A stretch of 64,000 nt of DNA from Catellatospora sp. IY07-71 (GCF_018326265.1 NZ_AP023360.1:8243001-8307000); one strand, 5' to 3'; numbered from the stretch's first letter, positions 26,425 through 35,423 are shown. The notes: generated by a model from the letters alone, not told the origin. Numbers and translations are program-made.

Positions 26425-26465
26425 GCATTTAATGCTTGCGCATTCAATGCACATGCATCTAGCGT
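26425..26465 (+). promoter_or_regulatory. Twin MarR operators and promoter of the quinone reductase
   Basis: GCATTTAATGC (26425-26435) and GCATTCAATGC (26440-26450) are perfect palindromes around one base, 15 bp apart centre to centre. For the plus-strand gene, -35 TTGCGC (26436-26441) and -10 TAGCGT (26460-26465) are 18 bp apart, so the second operator overlaps the -35. Confidence 0.7.
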
Positions 26466-26501
26466 ACGCGAAGACGCCTGTCTCCCGAAAGGACACCGCC
26501 C

Positions 26502-27413
26502 ATGCGTGCGCTGCTGGTCGACCACGACGCCCCCGCCCACCTGCGGATCGGCGAGGTGCCGGACCCGGTCGCCGGACCCGGCCAGGCTCTGGTCGAGGTC
26601 AAGGCGATCTCGTTCAACTTCGGTGATCTATCGCACGTCCGCGACCTGCCCGCGGGCACGGTCACCGGCTGGGACGCCGCGGGCGTGGTGGCGGTGGCCG
26701 CCGCCGACGGCTCCGGCCCGCCCGCCGGGGCCCGGGTGGTCACCTTCGGCGGCGCACCGGCCTGGGCCGCCCTGCGCGCGGTCGACACCGCCGAGCTGGC
26801 CGTGCTGCCCGGCGAGGTGTCCTTCGCCCAGGCCGCGGCGCTGCCGGTGGCGGGCCTGGCCGCGCTCAACGGGCTGCGCCGGCTCGGGCCGCTGCTGGAC
26901 CGGCGCATCGCCGTGACCGGCGCGTCCGGCGGCGTGGGCCGGTTCGCCGTCCAGCTCGGGGCGCTGGGCGGGGCGCACGTCGTCGCCGTCGCCGCCGGCC
27001 CGGAGCGCGCCAAGGGGCTGCGTGAGCTGGGCGCCGCCGAGGTGGTGGCGTCGGTGGGCGAGATCACGGGGCAGCTCGACGGTGCCCTGGACAACGTCGG
27101 CGGACCGGCGCTGCCCGCGCTGTGGGAGCTGCTTGCGCTCGACGGCACGGTCGTGTCGATCGGGGCCGCCTCGGGCGAGCCGTCGGTTTTCCCGCCGTAC
27201 TCGACGATCGGGCGGCGGCGCCGCATCGAGGCGTACATCGGCGAGGTGGACCGGGGCAACGGCGTGGATCTGGCGTACCTGGCGGGCCTGGTGGCGCAGG
27301 GGCGGCTGGATCCGCAGCTCGGCTGGCGGGGCGGCTGGGACCGGGCCGCCGAGGCGGCGGAGGCGTTCTTCGCCCGCCGCGTCAACGGCAAGGCCGTACT
27401 CGACGTGAGCTGA
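26502..27413 (+). CDS. Quinone oxidoreductase-like zinc-free MDR family protein
   Basis: The 303-residue medium-chain dehydrogenase/reductase is of the NADPH:quinone oxidoreductase type. The Rossmann motif is VTGASGGVGRFAVQLG near residue 138. The catalytic-domain block is FNFGDLSHVRDLPAGTVTGWDAAGVV; zinc-binding Cys residues are absent, as in quinone reductases. It probably reduces quinones or enones with NADPH, fitting control by the divergent MarR protein. AAAGGA precedes the ATG. Confidence 0.88.
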   Translation: MRALLVDHDAPAHLRIGEVPDPVAGPGQALVEVKAISFNFGDLSHVRDLPAGTVTGWDAAGVVAVAAADGSGPPAGARVVTFGGAPAWAALRAVDTAELAVLPGEVSFAQAAALPVAGLAALNGLRRLGPLLDRRIAVTGASGGVGRFAVQLGALGGAHVVAVAAGPERAKGLRELGAAEVVASVGEITGQLDGALDNVGGPALPALWELLALDGTVVSIGAASGEPSVFPPYSTIGRRRRIEAYIGEVDRGNGVDLAYLAGLVAQGRLDPQLGWRGGWDRAAEAAEAFFARRVNGKAVLDVS

Positions 27414-27446
27414 CCGCCGGGCGCCACGGGGGCACCCGGCGGTTGG

Positions 27447-27490
27447 GAAGGGCACCTTCTACATCGCAAAGCGATAAGAAGGTGCCCTTC
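27447..27490. repeat. Double-palindrome element, family C copy 1
   Basis: Arms GAAGGGCACCTTC (27447-27459) and GAAGGTGCCCTTC (27478-27490) are mutual inverted repeats, and each is itself a GAAGG-N3-CCTTC palindrome. Start-to-start spacing is 31 bp; the loop contains CGCAAAGCG. It lies between convergent genes and is likely a bidirectional terminator. Confidence 0.85.
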
Positions 27491-27493
27491 CTT

Positions 27494-28648
27494 TCAGCGG
27501 GACCACTGGGTGGCGAGGCGGGCGGAGAGTTCGCGCAGGCCGCGGGCGGGTTCGGCCAGGGCCAGGTCGACGCTGCCGAAGTGTTCGACGAGGGCGTACG
27601 CCTCGGTGACGCCGGCCACGCCCTGCTCGCGGCGGCCGGTGGTGACGCGACCGGCCAGCACCACGCAGGGGATGCCGAGGTCACGGGCGGCGCCGGCCAG
27701 GCCGGAGATGGCCTTGCCGCGCAGGGACTGGTGGTCGAACGAGCCCTCACCGGTGATGACCAGGTCGGTCTCCTCCAGCACCTGGTCCAGGCCGGTCAGC
27801 TCGCGGACCAGGTCGATGCCGGAGGCGACCGTGCCGCCCAGGGCGAGCAGCGCCGCGCCCAGGCCGCCCGCCGCGCCGCCGCCGGGCAGCTCGGCCAGCT
27901 TCGCCGGGCAGCCGGGCAGCTCGCGCTCCAGCACCGCCGCCCAGTTGGCCAGGGCCGCGTCGAGCAGGGTGACGTCCTGCGGGGTGGCGCCCTTCTGCGG
28001 GCCGTACACCGCCGACGCGCCGTGCAGGCCGGTCAGCGGGTTGTCGACGTCCGTCGCCGCGATCAGCTCGACGCCCGGCGGCAGCAGGACGGCGGCCTCC
28101 TCGTCGCCCCCGGTCACGGCGAGGGAGGTACAGGTGGTCAGGGCCGCGCCCCCGGGGGCGAGCGGCTGGCCGGCGGCGTCGAGGCCGACGGCACCGAGAG
28201 CGGCGAGCAGGCCCGCCCCGCCGTCGTTGGTGGCCGAGCCGCCCAGCCCGACGACCACCCGCCGGGCACCGTGCGCGAGCGCCGCCTGGACCAGCGCGCC
28301 GAGGCCGTATGACGAGGTGAGCTTCGGGTCCCGCTCGGCGGGGTCGACCAGGTGCAGGCCGCAGGCCTGGGCGCTCTCCACGTACGCGGTGACGTCGCCG
28401 GGCTGCCCCACCAGCAGCACCGCACCGGCGGCCGGGCGGCCCAGCGGGTCGGTCGTGGTGACCGGGAGCAGCTGCCCGCCGAGCGAGGAGTGCAGCACCT
28501 CGACGAAGCCGGGGCCGCCGTCGGCGATCGGGCGGCAGATCAGCTCGTCGGCGGCGGCGACGGTGTGCCAGCCCTCGGCGACGGCCTGCGCCGCCTCCAC
28601 CGCGGTGAGCGTGCCGGCGAACTTGTCGGGACAGATCAGCACTCGCAT
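27494..28648 (-). CDS. Glycerate kinase (GlxK family)
   Basis: The 384-residue protein is a glycerate 2-kinase type enzyme. Motifs are MRVLICPDKFAGTLTAVEAA at the N-terminus, CRPIADGGPGF near 40, GLGGSATNDGGAG near 135 and LVITGEGSFDHQSLRGKA near 295. It phosphorylates glycerate for entry to glycolysis. The ATG at 28648 is 7 nt after TATGGT and gives the canonical N-terminus; an ATG 4 codons upstream lies within that box. Positionally equivalent to Rv2205c. Confidence 0.92.
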   Translation of the reverse strand: MRVLICPDKFAGTLTAVEAAQAVAEGWHTVAAADELICRPIADGGPGFVEVLHSSLGGQLLPVTTTDPLGRPAAGAVLLVGQPGDVTAYVESAQACGLHLVDPAERDPKLTSSYGLGALVQAALAHGARRVVVGLGGSATNDGGAGLLAALGAVGLDAAGQPLAPGGAALTTCTSLAVTGGDEEAAVLLPPGVELIAATDVDNPLTGLHGASAVYGPQKGATPQDVTLLDAALANWAAVLERELPGCPAKLAELPGGGAAGGLGAALLALGGTVASGIDLVRELTGLDQVLEETDLVITGEGSFDHQSLRGKAISGLAGAARDLGIPCVVLAGRVTTGRREQGVAGVTEAYALVEHFGSVDLALAEPARGLRELSARLATQWSR

Positions 28649-28655
28649 GGCCAGC

Positions 28656-28661
28656 ACCATA
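28656..28661 (-). promoter_or_regulatory. -10 box of leaderless promoter for glycerate kinase
   Basis: TATGGT on the minus strand is 7 nt before ATG 28648. Confidence 0.55.
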
Positions 28662-28778
28662 ACGGCGCTGTTTGCAGTCGCGCGCCAGCCCACGACGGCG
28701 TCCCATGCGCGCGCCGTGGGGCAGGCCACAGCGCAACGGGAGCGACTGCACCGGGCGATCGGTGCCACTATGGGACAC

Positions 28779-29921
28779 GTGACTGCTCCCGTACTGCTGC
28801 TGCTGGGCCGCGGCAAGGATCCGGACGCCGAACGCGGTGTCGACTGTCCGGGCGACCTGCCCGCGCCCAGCGACCCGGGCCTGGTCGAGCGCGCCGCCGC
28901 CGCCAAGGCCGCCCTCGGCGACCGCGTCTTCGTGCTCGGCCACCACTACCAGCGCGACGAGGTCATCCAGTTCGCCGACGTGACCGGCGACTCGTTCAAG
29001 CTGGCCCGTGAGGCCGCCGCGCGGCCCGACGCCGAGTTCATCGTGTTCTGCGGCGTGCACTTCATGGCCGAGTCGGCCGACATCCTCACCACCGACGCGC
29101 AGCGCGTGGTCCTGCCGGACCTGGCCGCCGGGTGCTCCATGGCCGACATGGCCGTGCTGGAGCAGGTCGAGCAGTGCTGGGACCTGCTCACCGACCTCGG
29201 CATCGCAGCGTCGACGGTGCCCGTCACCTACATGAACTCCTCCGCCGACATCAAGGGCTTCGTCGGCCGCAACGGCGGCGTGGTCTGCACCTCCTCCAAC
29301 GCCAAGCGCGCGCTGGACTGGGCGTTCGAGCAGGGCGAGAAGGTGCTGTTCCTGCCCGACCAGCACCTCGGCCGCAACACCGCGGTGCTGGAGATGGGCT
29401 ACTCGCTCGACGACTGCGTGCTCTACGACCCGCACAAGCCGAACGGCGGCCTGACCGACCAGCAGCTGCGCGACGCGAAGATGATCCTGTGGCGCGGCCA
29501 CTGCTCCGTGCACGGCCGGTTCACGTACGAGAACGTGGTCGCCATGCGCGAGCAGGTGCCCGGCGTGAACATCCTGGTGCACCCCGAGTGCCGGCACGAG
29601 GTGGTCACCGCCGCCGACTACGTGGGCTCGACGGAGTACATCATCAAGACGCTGGACGCGGCCCCGGCCGGTTCGGCGTGGGCCATCGGCACCGAGCTGA
29701 ACCTGGTCCGCCGCCTGGCCGCGGCGCACCCGGACAAGCAGGTCATGTTCCTGGAGAAGACGGTCTGCTACTGCTCCACGATGAACCGCATCGACCTGCC
29801 CCACCTGGTCTGGGCGCTGGAGGAGCTGGTCGCCGGGCGGGTGCCCAACCAGATCACGGTCGACCCCGACACCGCGCATCACGCCCGGGTCGCCCTGGAC
29901 CAGATGCTGGCACTGCCGTAG
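28779..29921 (+). CDS. nadA: Quinolinate synthase A
   Basis: NadA (380 residues) condenses iminoaspartate with dihydroxyacetone phosphate in NAD synthesis, using a 4Fe-4S cluster. Cluster Cys are in IVFCGVHFMAESADIL (about 88), HPECRHEVV (about 270) and EKTVCYCSTMN (about 335). Substrate motif VFVLGHHYQRDEVIQFADVTGDS is near residue 52. GTG 28779 or ATG 28770 could be used; GTG is preferred as CACTAT lies 7 nt before it. NadB and NadC are not here. It is divergent from glycerate kinase. Confidence 0.95.
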   Translation: MTAPVLLLLGRGKDPDAERGVDCPGDLPAPSDPGLVERAAAAKAALGDRVFVLGHHYQRDEVIQFADVTGDSFKLAREAAARPDAEFIVFCGVHFMAESADILTTDAQRVVLPDLAAGCSMADMAVLEQVEQCWDLLTDLGIAASTVPVTYMNSSADIKGFVGRNGGVVCTSSNAKRALDWAFEQGEKVLFLPDQHLGRNTAVLEMGYSLDDCVLYDPHKPNGGLTDQQLRDAKMILWRGHCSVHGRFTYENVVAMREQVPGVNILVHPECRHEVVTAADYVGSTEYIIKTLDAAPAGSAWAIGTELNLVRRLAAAHPDKQVMFLEKTVCYCSTMNRIDLPHLVWALEELVAGRVPNQITVDPDTAHHARVALDQMLALP

Positions 29922-29941
29922 GCATTTGGTTACGCTGAGTG

Positions 29942-29970
29942 CGAGCGCCGTGTCCGAATCGCGGCGCTCG
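29942..29970 (+). terminator. Hairpin downstream of nadA
   Basis: CGAGCGCCG (29942-29950) pairs with CGGCGCTCG (29962-29970) around an 11-nt loop, followed by TGTTCATTT. Confidence 0.65.
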
Positions 29971-29993
29971 TGTTCATTTAAGCTTGCCGTGTA

Positions 29994-30062
29994 TTCCGTC
30001 ACACATCACGCAGCGCTATGCTGCCGGGGTTTCCTTTTCCGGCCCGTCCCATACCCAGGAGG
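29994..30062 (+). promoter_or_regulatory. murA promoter and ribosome-binding site
   Basis: -10 TATGCT (30017-30022) has a weak -35 TTCCGT (29994-29999) 17 bp upstream. AGGAGG (30057-30062) sits 6 nt before TTG 30069. The ATG at 30018 falls inside the -10 box, which argues against it as the start. Confidence 0.6.
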
Positions 30063-30068
30063 TCTGCC

Positions 30069-31397
30069 TTGTCGGACGACGTGCTCATCGTCAGCGGAGG
30101 AAGCCCGCTAAAGGGCGAGGTGCGGGTCCGCGGGGCCAAGAATCTGGTCTCCAAAGCCATGGTCGCCACCGTTCTCGGCGAGAGCCCGAGCGTGCTGTAC
30201 GACGTGCCGAAGATCCGCGACGTCGAGATCGTGCGCGGCCTGCTGGAGCTGCACGGCGTCAAGGTGACCAACGGTGCGCTGCCCGGTGAGCTGCGCTTCG
30301 ACCCGTCGAACGTGGAGCGCGCCGGGGTCGACGAGATCAACGTGCACGCCGGCTCCAGCCGGATCCCGATCCTGCTGTGCGGCCCGCTGCTGCACCGGCT
30401 CGGCCACGCGTTCATCCCCGACCTGGGCGGCTGCCACATCGGCCCGCGCCCGATCGACTACCACCTGGAGGCGCTGCGCCGCTTCGGCGCGGTCGTCGAC
30501 AAGTCTCCCGAGGGCCTGCACCTGTCCGCCCCGGACGGCCTGCACGGCATCAAGTACGAGCTGAACTACCCGTCGGTCGGCGCGACCGAGCAGATCCTGC
30601 TCACCGCCGTGCGCGCCGAGGGCGTCACCGAGCTGTCCAACGCCGCGGTCGAGCCCGAGATCATCGACCTGATCTGCATCCTGCAGAAGATGGGCGCGAT
30701 CATCAAGGTGCACACCAACCGGGTGATCGAGATCGAGGGCGTGCCGCACCTCGGCGGCTTCTCGCACCGCCCCATCCCGGACCGCATCGAGGCCGCCAGC
30801 TGGGCGTCCGCGGCGCTGGCCACCAAGGGCGACATCACCGTCAAGGGCGCCCGCCAGGCCGACATGACCACGTTCCTGAACGTGTTCCGGTCCATCGGCG
30901 GCGAGTTCGAGATCGACGACAACCCGGTCGACGGCGGCATCCGCTTCTGGCACCCCGGCGGCGACCTGCGCCCCGTCGCGCTGGAGACCGACGTGCACCC
31001 CGGCTTCATGACCGACTGGCAGCAGCCGCTGGTCGTCGCGCTCACCCAGGCCAACGGCCTGTCCGTGGTGCACGAGACGGTGTACGAGAAGCGCTTCGGC
31101 TACACCAGCGCGCTCAACCAGATGGGCGCCAACATCCAGGTGTTCCAGGAGTGCCTGGGCGGCACGCCGTGCCGCTTCGGCCGCCGCGGCTTCCGCCACT
31201 CGGCCGTGATCGCCGGCCCGTCGAAGCTGCACGCCAGCGACCTGGTCATCCCCGACCTGCGGGCGGGCTTCAGCCACCTGATCGCCGCGCTGGCCGCCGA
31301 GGGCACCTCCCGGGTGCACGGCGTCGACCTGATCAACCGCGGGTACGAGGACTTCGAGGCCAAGCTCGCCGGCCTCGGCGCCGCCGTCTCCCGCTGA
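30069..31397 (+). CDS. murA: UDP-N-acetylglucosamine 1-carboxyvinyltransferase
   Basis: MurA (442 residues from TTG 30069) transfers enolpyruvate from PEP to UDP-GlcNAc, the first committed step of peptidoglycan synthesis, in the cytoplasm. N-terminal GEVRVRGAKNLVSKAMVATVLGESPS has the Lys-Asn pair. The catalytic Cys is in PDLGGCHIGPRPIDYHL near residue 120, so the fosfomycin-sensitive Cys is present, unlike mycobacterial MurA, which has Asp. DVHPGFMTDWQQPLVV near 325 and the C-terminal DLRAGFSHLIAALAAEG complete the pattern. The TTG start is supported by AGGAGG. Confidence 0.95.
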   Translation: MSDDVLIVSGGSPLKGEVRVRGAKNLVSKAMVATVLGESPSVLYDVPKIRDVEIVRGLLELHGVKVTNGALPGELRFDPSNVERAGVDEINVHAGSSRIPILLCGPLLHRLGHAFIPDLGGCHIGPRPIDYHLEALRRFGAVVDKSPEGLHLSAPDGLHGIKYELNYPSVGATEQILLTAVRAEGVTELSNAAVEPEIIDLICILQKMGAIIKVHTNRVIEIEGVPHLGGFSHRPIPDRIEAASWASAALATKGDITVKGARQADMTTFLNVFRSIGGEFEIDDNPVDGGIRFWHPGGDLRPVALETDVHPGFMTDWQQPLVVALTQANGLSVVHETVYEKRFGYTSALNQMGANIQVFQECLGGTPCRFGRRGFRHSAVIAGPSKLHASDLVIPDLRAGFSHLIAALAAEGTSRVHGVDLINRGYEDFEAKLAGLGAAVSR

Positions 31398-31440
31398 CCC
31401 AGCCCGGTCCCGCCCTCCGGCGGGCCCCGCACGTGCCTGA

Positions 31441-31497
31441 ACGCCGGCCTGTCGCGTCGAGTCCCCGCTTCGGGGGCTCGACGCGACAGGCCGGCGT
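31441..31497 (+). terminator. 27-bp stem terminator after murA
   Basis: Arms 31441-31467 and 31471-31497 pair along 27 bp with one G-T wobble and a 3-nt loop. It is one of the strongest hairpins in the window. Confidence 0.85.
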
Positions 31498-31572
31498 CGT
31501 TCCGTACACGGGCAGGGAGAGCCTGCTCACAGCAGGTTGCGGCGTGGGCGGCAGGTGGCCCACGCGGTCGGC

Positions 31573-31578
31573 TACCCT
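31573..31578 (+). promoter_or_regulatory. -10 box of leaderless promoter (DUF3043 gene)
   Basis: TACCCT is 6 nt before GTG 31585. Confidence 0.6.
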
Positions 31579-31584
31579 TGCTGC

Positions 31585-32211
31585 GTGCCGTTGTTCTCCC
31601 GAAAGTCCACCGACGCCCCTGCCGAGCCCACGGTCGCCGAGACCGAGGCTTCGGACATCGTGCGCGCGTCGCGTTCCCACACGCCCGGCAAGGGCCGCGC
31701 GACCCCGAAGCGCACCGAGGCGCAGCGCCGCAAGGCCGAGCCGCCGCCGGCGAACCGCCGCGAGGCGCTCAAGCGCGCGCGCGAGAAGAACCGGTCCGAG
31801 CGCCAGGAGGCCATGGCCGGGATGAAGGCGGGCGACGAGCGCTACCTGCTGCCGCGGGACAAGGGCCCGGAGCGGCGCCTGGTCCGCGACTACGTCGACT
31901 CGCGGCGCACCGTCGGCACCTGGTTCTTCGGCGGCGCCTTCCTGATCTTCTTCCTGATCCAGATCCGCGAGCCGCGCATCCAGCTCGCCGCGAACGTGAT
32001 CTGGCTGCTGCTGGCGCTGGCCGTGATCGTGGACAGCATCCTGATCTGCCGGAAGATCAAGAAGCTGATCAAGGCGAACTACCCGAAGACCACGCAGCGG
32101 ATGGGCTCGCTCTACCTCTACGCGGTCATGCGCGGGATCACCTTCCGCCGCATGCGCATGCCGCAGCCGCAGGTGAAGTTCGGCGACCCCGTGATCCCCA
32201 CCAAGGCCTGA
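31585..32211 (+). CDS. DUF3043 membrane protein
   Basis: The 208-residue protein matches the actinobacterial DUF3043 family (Rv2206 by position). The first 100 residues are a charged Arg/Lys/Glu-rich cytoplasmic region ending in MKAGDERYLLPRDKGPERRLVRDYVDSRRTVG, the family signature. Two adjacent hydrophobic helices follow (FFGGAFLIFFLIQI and LAANVIWLLLALAVIVDSILI), then a basic C-terminus. Function is unknown. Confidence 0.9.
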   Translation: MPLFSRKSTDAPAEPTVAETEASDIVRASRSHTPGKGRATPKRTEAQRRKAEPPPANRREALKRAREKNRSERQEAMAGMKAGDERYLLPRDKGPERRLVRDYVDSRRTVGTWFFGGAFLIFFLIQIREPRIQLAANVIWLLLALAVIVDSILICRKIKKLIKANYPKTTQRMGSLYLYAVMRGITFRRMRMPQPQVKFGDPVIPTKA

Positions 32212-32227
32212 AACCTCTGTACCGCCC

Positions 32228-32265
32228 GAATCGGGATCGCCGTGCCTGCACGGCGGTCCCGATTC
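32228..32265 (+). terminator. Terminator after the DUF3043 gene
   Basis: Arms 32228-32244 and 32249-32265 pair over 17 bp with one G-T wobble and a 4-nt loop; TTTT follows. It is the most classical intrinsic terminator in the window. Confidence 0.88.
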
Positions 32266-32497
32266 TTTTCAGCCCTCCAGACCGCCCGTGCCCAAGGCCG
32301 GCTGTGACCCGGCGCGCCACCGCCCGGGGCCCCTCTCCAGCCGCGGCTCTGGAACAGTCGCGGTCGCGAGCACGCCCTGCTGCCCATCCGGAGTTGCGCA
32401 GGCGGCGGATGCACTGGGCGGGGCGCGGCGGGCGGTCTGAGGCCGGTGCGGCAGTGCGCGCGGATGCCCGGCCGCGCGGGCTCTTGCCGGGACCGGA

Positions 32498-32812
32498 TCA
32501 GGGAAGGCCGGCGAGGCGGAGAAGGGCGGCGGTGCCCGCGGCGGCGACCACGACCACGACGAAGGGGGCCTTGCGCCAGGCGAGGATCGCCCCGACGAGG
32601 ACGCCGAGCGGGCGGGCCACCCCGACTGCCAGGCGCCCGGCCTCGGTGAAGACCGCCGTGGCGACCAGGGCCGCGAGCAGGGTCGTGGCGGCGATGGGGA
32701 GCAGGTGCCGCAGCCGCTCGGGCAGCACGAGGCGGTCGTGCAGCATGACGCCCGCGAGCCGGGTCGCGTAGGTCCCGGCGGCCAGGGCCAGGATGACCAG
32801 CAGGATCGTCAT
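32498..32812 (-). CDS. azlD: AzlD-family small transporter subunit
   Basis: The 104-residue protein has about four hydrophobic helices and the family pattern: TYATRLAGVMLHDRLVLPERLRHLLPIAATTLLAALV, then GVLVGAILAWRKAPFVVVVVAA. With AzlC it forms a two-component exporter of branched-chain amino acids. Its ATG overlaps the azlC stop by 4 bp, so translation is coupled. Confidence 0.88.
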   Translation of the reverse strand: MTILLVILALAAGTYATRLAGVMLHDRLVLPERLRHLLPIAATTLLAALVATAVFTEAGRLAVGVARPLGVLVGAILAWRKAPFVVVVVAAAGTAALLRLAGLP

Positions 32813-33546
32813 ACCGGGCGGCCGCCTTTCGCACCGGGCACGGGCTCGGCCTCGGCCGCGGGCGTCGCCGCCGCGGGGCGGGCCGGGGTGGGCAGGAGCA
32901 CCGCGGCGAGCACGCCCAGCAGCGCGAACAGCACCGGCAGGCCCGCCGGGAGCAGAGGCGTCGCCAGTACGGCGATGAGCGAGCCCGCGATCGCCGCGGC
33001 CCGGGTCGCCCGGTCGCGCAGCGAGGGCAGCAGCAGTGCGAGCAGGCCCGCCGGAAACGCGGCGTCGAGCCCGTACGCCGCCGGGTCGCCGACGGCGCTG
33101 CCCAGCAGCACACCGATCAGCGTGCCGATGTTCCAGGTCACGAAGATGCCGACGCCGACCGTCCAGAAGGTCCGCCCGCGCCGGGCCGGGTCGGGCTCGG
33201 CCAGCGCGAACGCGGTGCTCTCGTCGATCACCACGTGCGCGCCCGCGAAGCGGGCGGCCCGGCCGCCGCCCAGCGCGCCGCCGAGCGCCAGCCCGAACGG
33301 CAGGTGCCGCGCGTTGATCAGCAGGCCGCCGAGCACGGCGGCGAGCGGGCTGCCCGTGATCAGCGCCACCGCGAGGAACTGCGAGCCGCCCGCGAACACG
33401 AGCAGCGACATGAGGATCGGCGCCCACGCGGGCAGACCGCCCGCGACCGCGATCGCGCCGAATGACAGGCCGATGACGCCGGTCGCGGCGCTGATCGCCA
33501 CCGCGTCGCGCCACAGCCCCGCGTCGCGCCCGCCGCTCGCGCCCAT
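32809..33546 (-). CDS. azlC: AzlC-family branched-chain amino acid permease
   Basis: The 245-residue AzlC-like permease has motifs GLSFGAIAVAGGLPAWAPILMSLLVFAGGSQFLAV near 25-60, NARHLPFGLALG near 78 and HVVIDESTAFALAEPD near 105, the last being highly typical. The C-terminus is an Ala/Pro-rich cytoplasmic tail. It acts with AzlD to export amino acids such as valine or leucine. GAGGTGA precedes the ATG. Confidence 0.9.
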   Translation of the reverse strand: MGASGGRDAGLWRDAVAISAATGVIGLSFGAIAVAGGLPAWAPILMSLLVFAGGSQFLAVALITGSPLAAVLGGLLINARHLPFGLALGGALGGGRAARFAGAHVVIDESTAFALAEPDPARRGRTFWTVGVGIFVTWNIGTLIGVLLGSAVGDPAAYGLDAAFPAGLLALLLPSLRDRATRAAAIAGSLIAVLATPLLPAGLPVLFALLGVLAAVLLPTPARPAAATPAAEAEPVPGAKGGRPV

Positions 33547-33720
33547 CGGGTAATCACCTCAAGCCGTTTCGTCAGTTACCGCCCACGATATCCCCGGCCG
33601 GTGACGCCCCCCACCCACGCCCACCCACTCGACATCCCCACCCGCGCCCCACCCGCCCGACCCGGACGGCCACGCCGCCCCGCCGCCCGCCGCACGCCGC
33701 ACGCCGCGCGCCGCACTCAA

Positions 33721-33795
33721 GATCGTTCGACTTGCCTGGCAGGTGGGCAGATCTTGAGGCGTGATACGCCCGTTTGCCAGGCAAGTCGAACGATC
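33721..33795. repeat. 75-bp palindromic element, family D copy 1
   Basis: Arms 33721-33741 and 33775-33795 pair perfectly over 21 bp with a 33-nt loop that itself holds GGCGT-GAT-ACGCC (33758-33770). The arm core is CGACTTGCCTGGCA. It lies downstream of the minus-strand MFS gene. The second copy is at 53555. Confidence 0.9.
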
Positions 33796-33831
33796 GAGGA
33801 ACAGGGCGGGCGATCGAGGAAGGTGCGCCGG

Positions 33832-35238
33832 TCAGGCCGTGGTGAGAGCCGGGTGGCGGTCGGCGGTCGCGGTGGCGTCCGGCTCGGCGGTGGACCGTGC
33901 GGCGCGGCGCAGGCGGGGCGCGACCACGAGGGCGAGCGCGAGACCGGCCAGGGCCGCCGCGAGCGGGACCCCGAAGGCGCCGCGGTAGCCGTACGTGTCG
34001 GCCAGGCGGCCCGCGAGCGCCGCGCCCAGCGAGACGCCCCCGACGACGCCACTGGCCAGCAGGGTCATCACCATGCCCGCGTGGCGGGGCGGGGAGAGCC
34101 GCCCGGCGAGGGCGTACCCGGAGATCAGGTAGGGCGCGGCCGTGACGCCGAGCACGATCACGGCGGCCAGCGCAGTGGCGGTCGAGTGGGCGTACAGCAG
34201 CGCGGCGGTGCCCAGGACCAGCGCGGCGGCCGACCAGACGTAGCGGCTGACCGGGCCGAGCGACTCCGGCAGCCAGGCCACCGCCAGGCCGGCGAGCGCG
34301 CTGCCCACCCCGAGCACGGCGTAGATGAGGCCCGCGGAGCCCGCCGCACCGATGGCGTCGGCGAACGCGGTCACCCCGGTCTGCGTCGCGCCGAACACGA
34401 CACCGATCACCGACATGGCCGCGACCAGCACCGCGACCCGCCCCACGGGGAACTGACCGGCCGCGGCGGCGATCCCCGCGGCACGTGCCTCTCCAGCGGG
34501 AGCGCCGGACACGGCCGACACGCGCGCCGCGGCGGACGTGGTCCGCGAACGCGTCATGACCGAAGCGCCGGACGGGCTCGCCGTGGCGGGGACCGAGCTT
34601 CCGGCCGGTGCCGTGGCCGTGGCGCGGGGAGCGCGCAGCACCGGCGGGACGGTGCGGTGCAGGGCGAACGGCACCGCGGCGAGCACGGTCAGCACCGCGG
34701 CGAGCAGCAGCGGCGCCCCGGCCCAGCCGGACAGTGCGAGTACGCCGACCAGCGCCGGACCCGCCAGGAAGGAGGCCTCGTCGGCAGCGCCCTCGTACGC
34801 CATCGCGGTGGGCAGCCGGCGCTGCTGGCCGCGGTCCCCGAGCAGCACCGCCCAGCGCACCCGGACCAGCGGCCCGACCTGCGGCATGGCGAACCCGGCG
34901 AGCGCGGCGAGCAGCAGCACGGCAGCCTGCACACCGCCGAGCACGGCGCCGACCAGCGCGGCGTACGCGACGGCGTCGACGAGGGCGGTGGCGATGCCGA
35001 CGGTGCGCTGGCCGTACCGGTCGGCGAGGGTGCCGACGACGGGGCCGCCGAGCGCGGCGCCCACGCCGAACGCGGCGGCGGCCAGGCCGCCGGTGCCGTA
35101 CGAGCCGGTGGCGGCGACGACGAGGGTGATCACGCCGAGCGGGCCCATGGCGGCGGGCAGCCGGGCGAGGAACGCGAGCACGAGGAACCAGGGTCCGGTG
35201 AGGCGGACGAGGTCACGGTAGGAGGCACGGGCGGCCAT
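33832..35238 (-). CDS. MFS transporter
   Basis: The predicted 468-residue major facilitator has about 12 helices in two halves. A low-complexity Ala/Thr/Ser/Arg-rich linker (about residues 195-260) separates them. The loop 2-3 signature appears as GGPVVGTLADRYGQRTVG near residue 63. It is probably a drug or metabolite exporter; the substrate is unknown. ATG 35238 gives a short N-terminus before the first helix; the longer open frame runs into family A repeat DNA and is not used. Confidence 0.85.
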   Translation of the reverse strand: MAARASYRDLVRLTGPWFLVLAFLARLPAAMGPLGVITLVVAATGSYGTGGLAAAAFGVGAALGGPVVGTLADRYGQRTVGIATALVDAVAYAALVGAVLGGVQAAVLLLAALAGFAMPQVGPLVRVRWAVLLGDRGQQRRLPTAMAYEGAADEASFLAGPALVGVLALSGWAGAPLLLAAVLTVLAAVPFALHRTVPPVLRAPRATATAPAGSSVPATASPSGASVMTRSRTTSAAARVSAVSGAPAGEARAAGIAAAAGQFPVGRVAVLVAAMSVIGVVFGATQTGVTAFADAIGAAGSAGLIYAVLGVGSALAGLAVAWLPESLGPVSRYVWSAAALVLGTAALLYAHSTATALAAVIVLGVTAAPYLISGYALAGRLSPPRHAGMVMTLLASGVVGGVSLGAALAGRLADTYGYRGAFGVPLAAALAGLALALVVAPRLRRAARSTAEPDATATADRHPALTTA

Positions 35239-35423
35239 GGGTCTGCTCCGGGTACGGCACGGTGAATGCGCGCCGTCCCACCCAACCAGCGCGCCCCTTG
35301 CGGCCCTGTGCAGCTGAAAGTGTAACCGGCCAAGATCGCCCCCGGAAGCGGGTGTCGGCGAGCGCACACCGGACGCCTGCTCCACGGCGCCGCACCGTGC
35401 CGCACCGTGCGTGCGCCGGCGGC

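Noticed and set aside
30018-30068. ATG 30018 as the murA start
   Set aside because: It lies inside the probable -10 box, and TTG 30069 has a perfect AGGAGG site and gives the usual MurA N-terminus.
33721-33795. Reading the family D palindrome as an att site or phage integration site
   Set aside because: No integrase, tRNA or prophage gene is nearby, and a second copy with matching arm changes exists at an unrelated locus.
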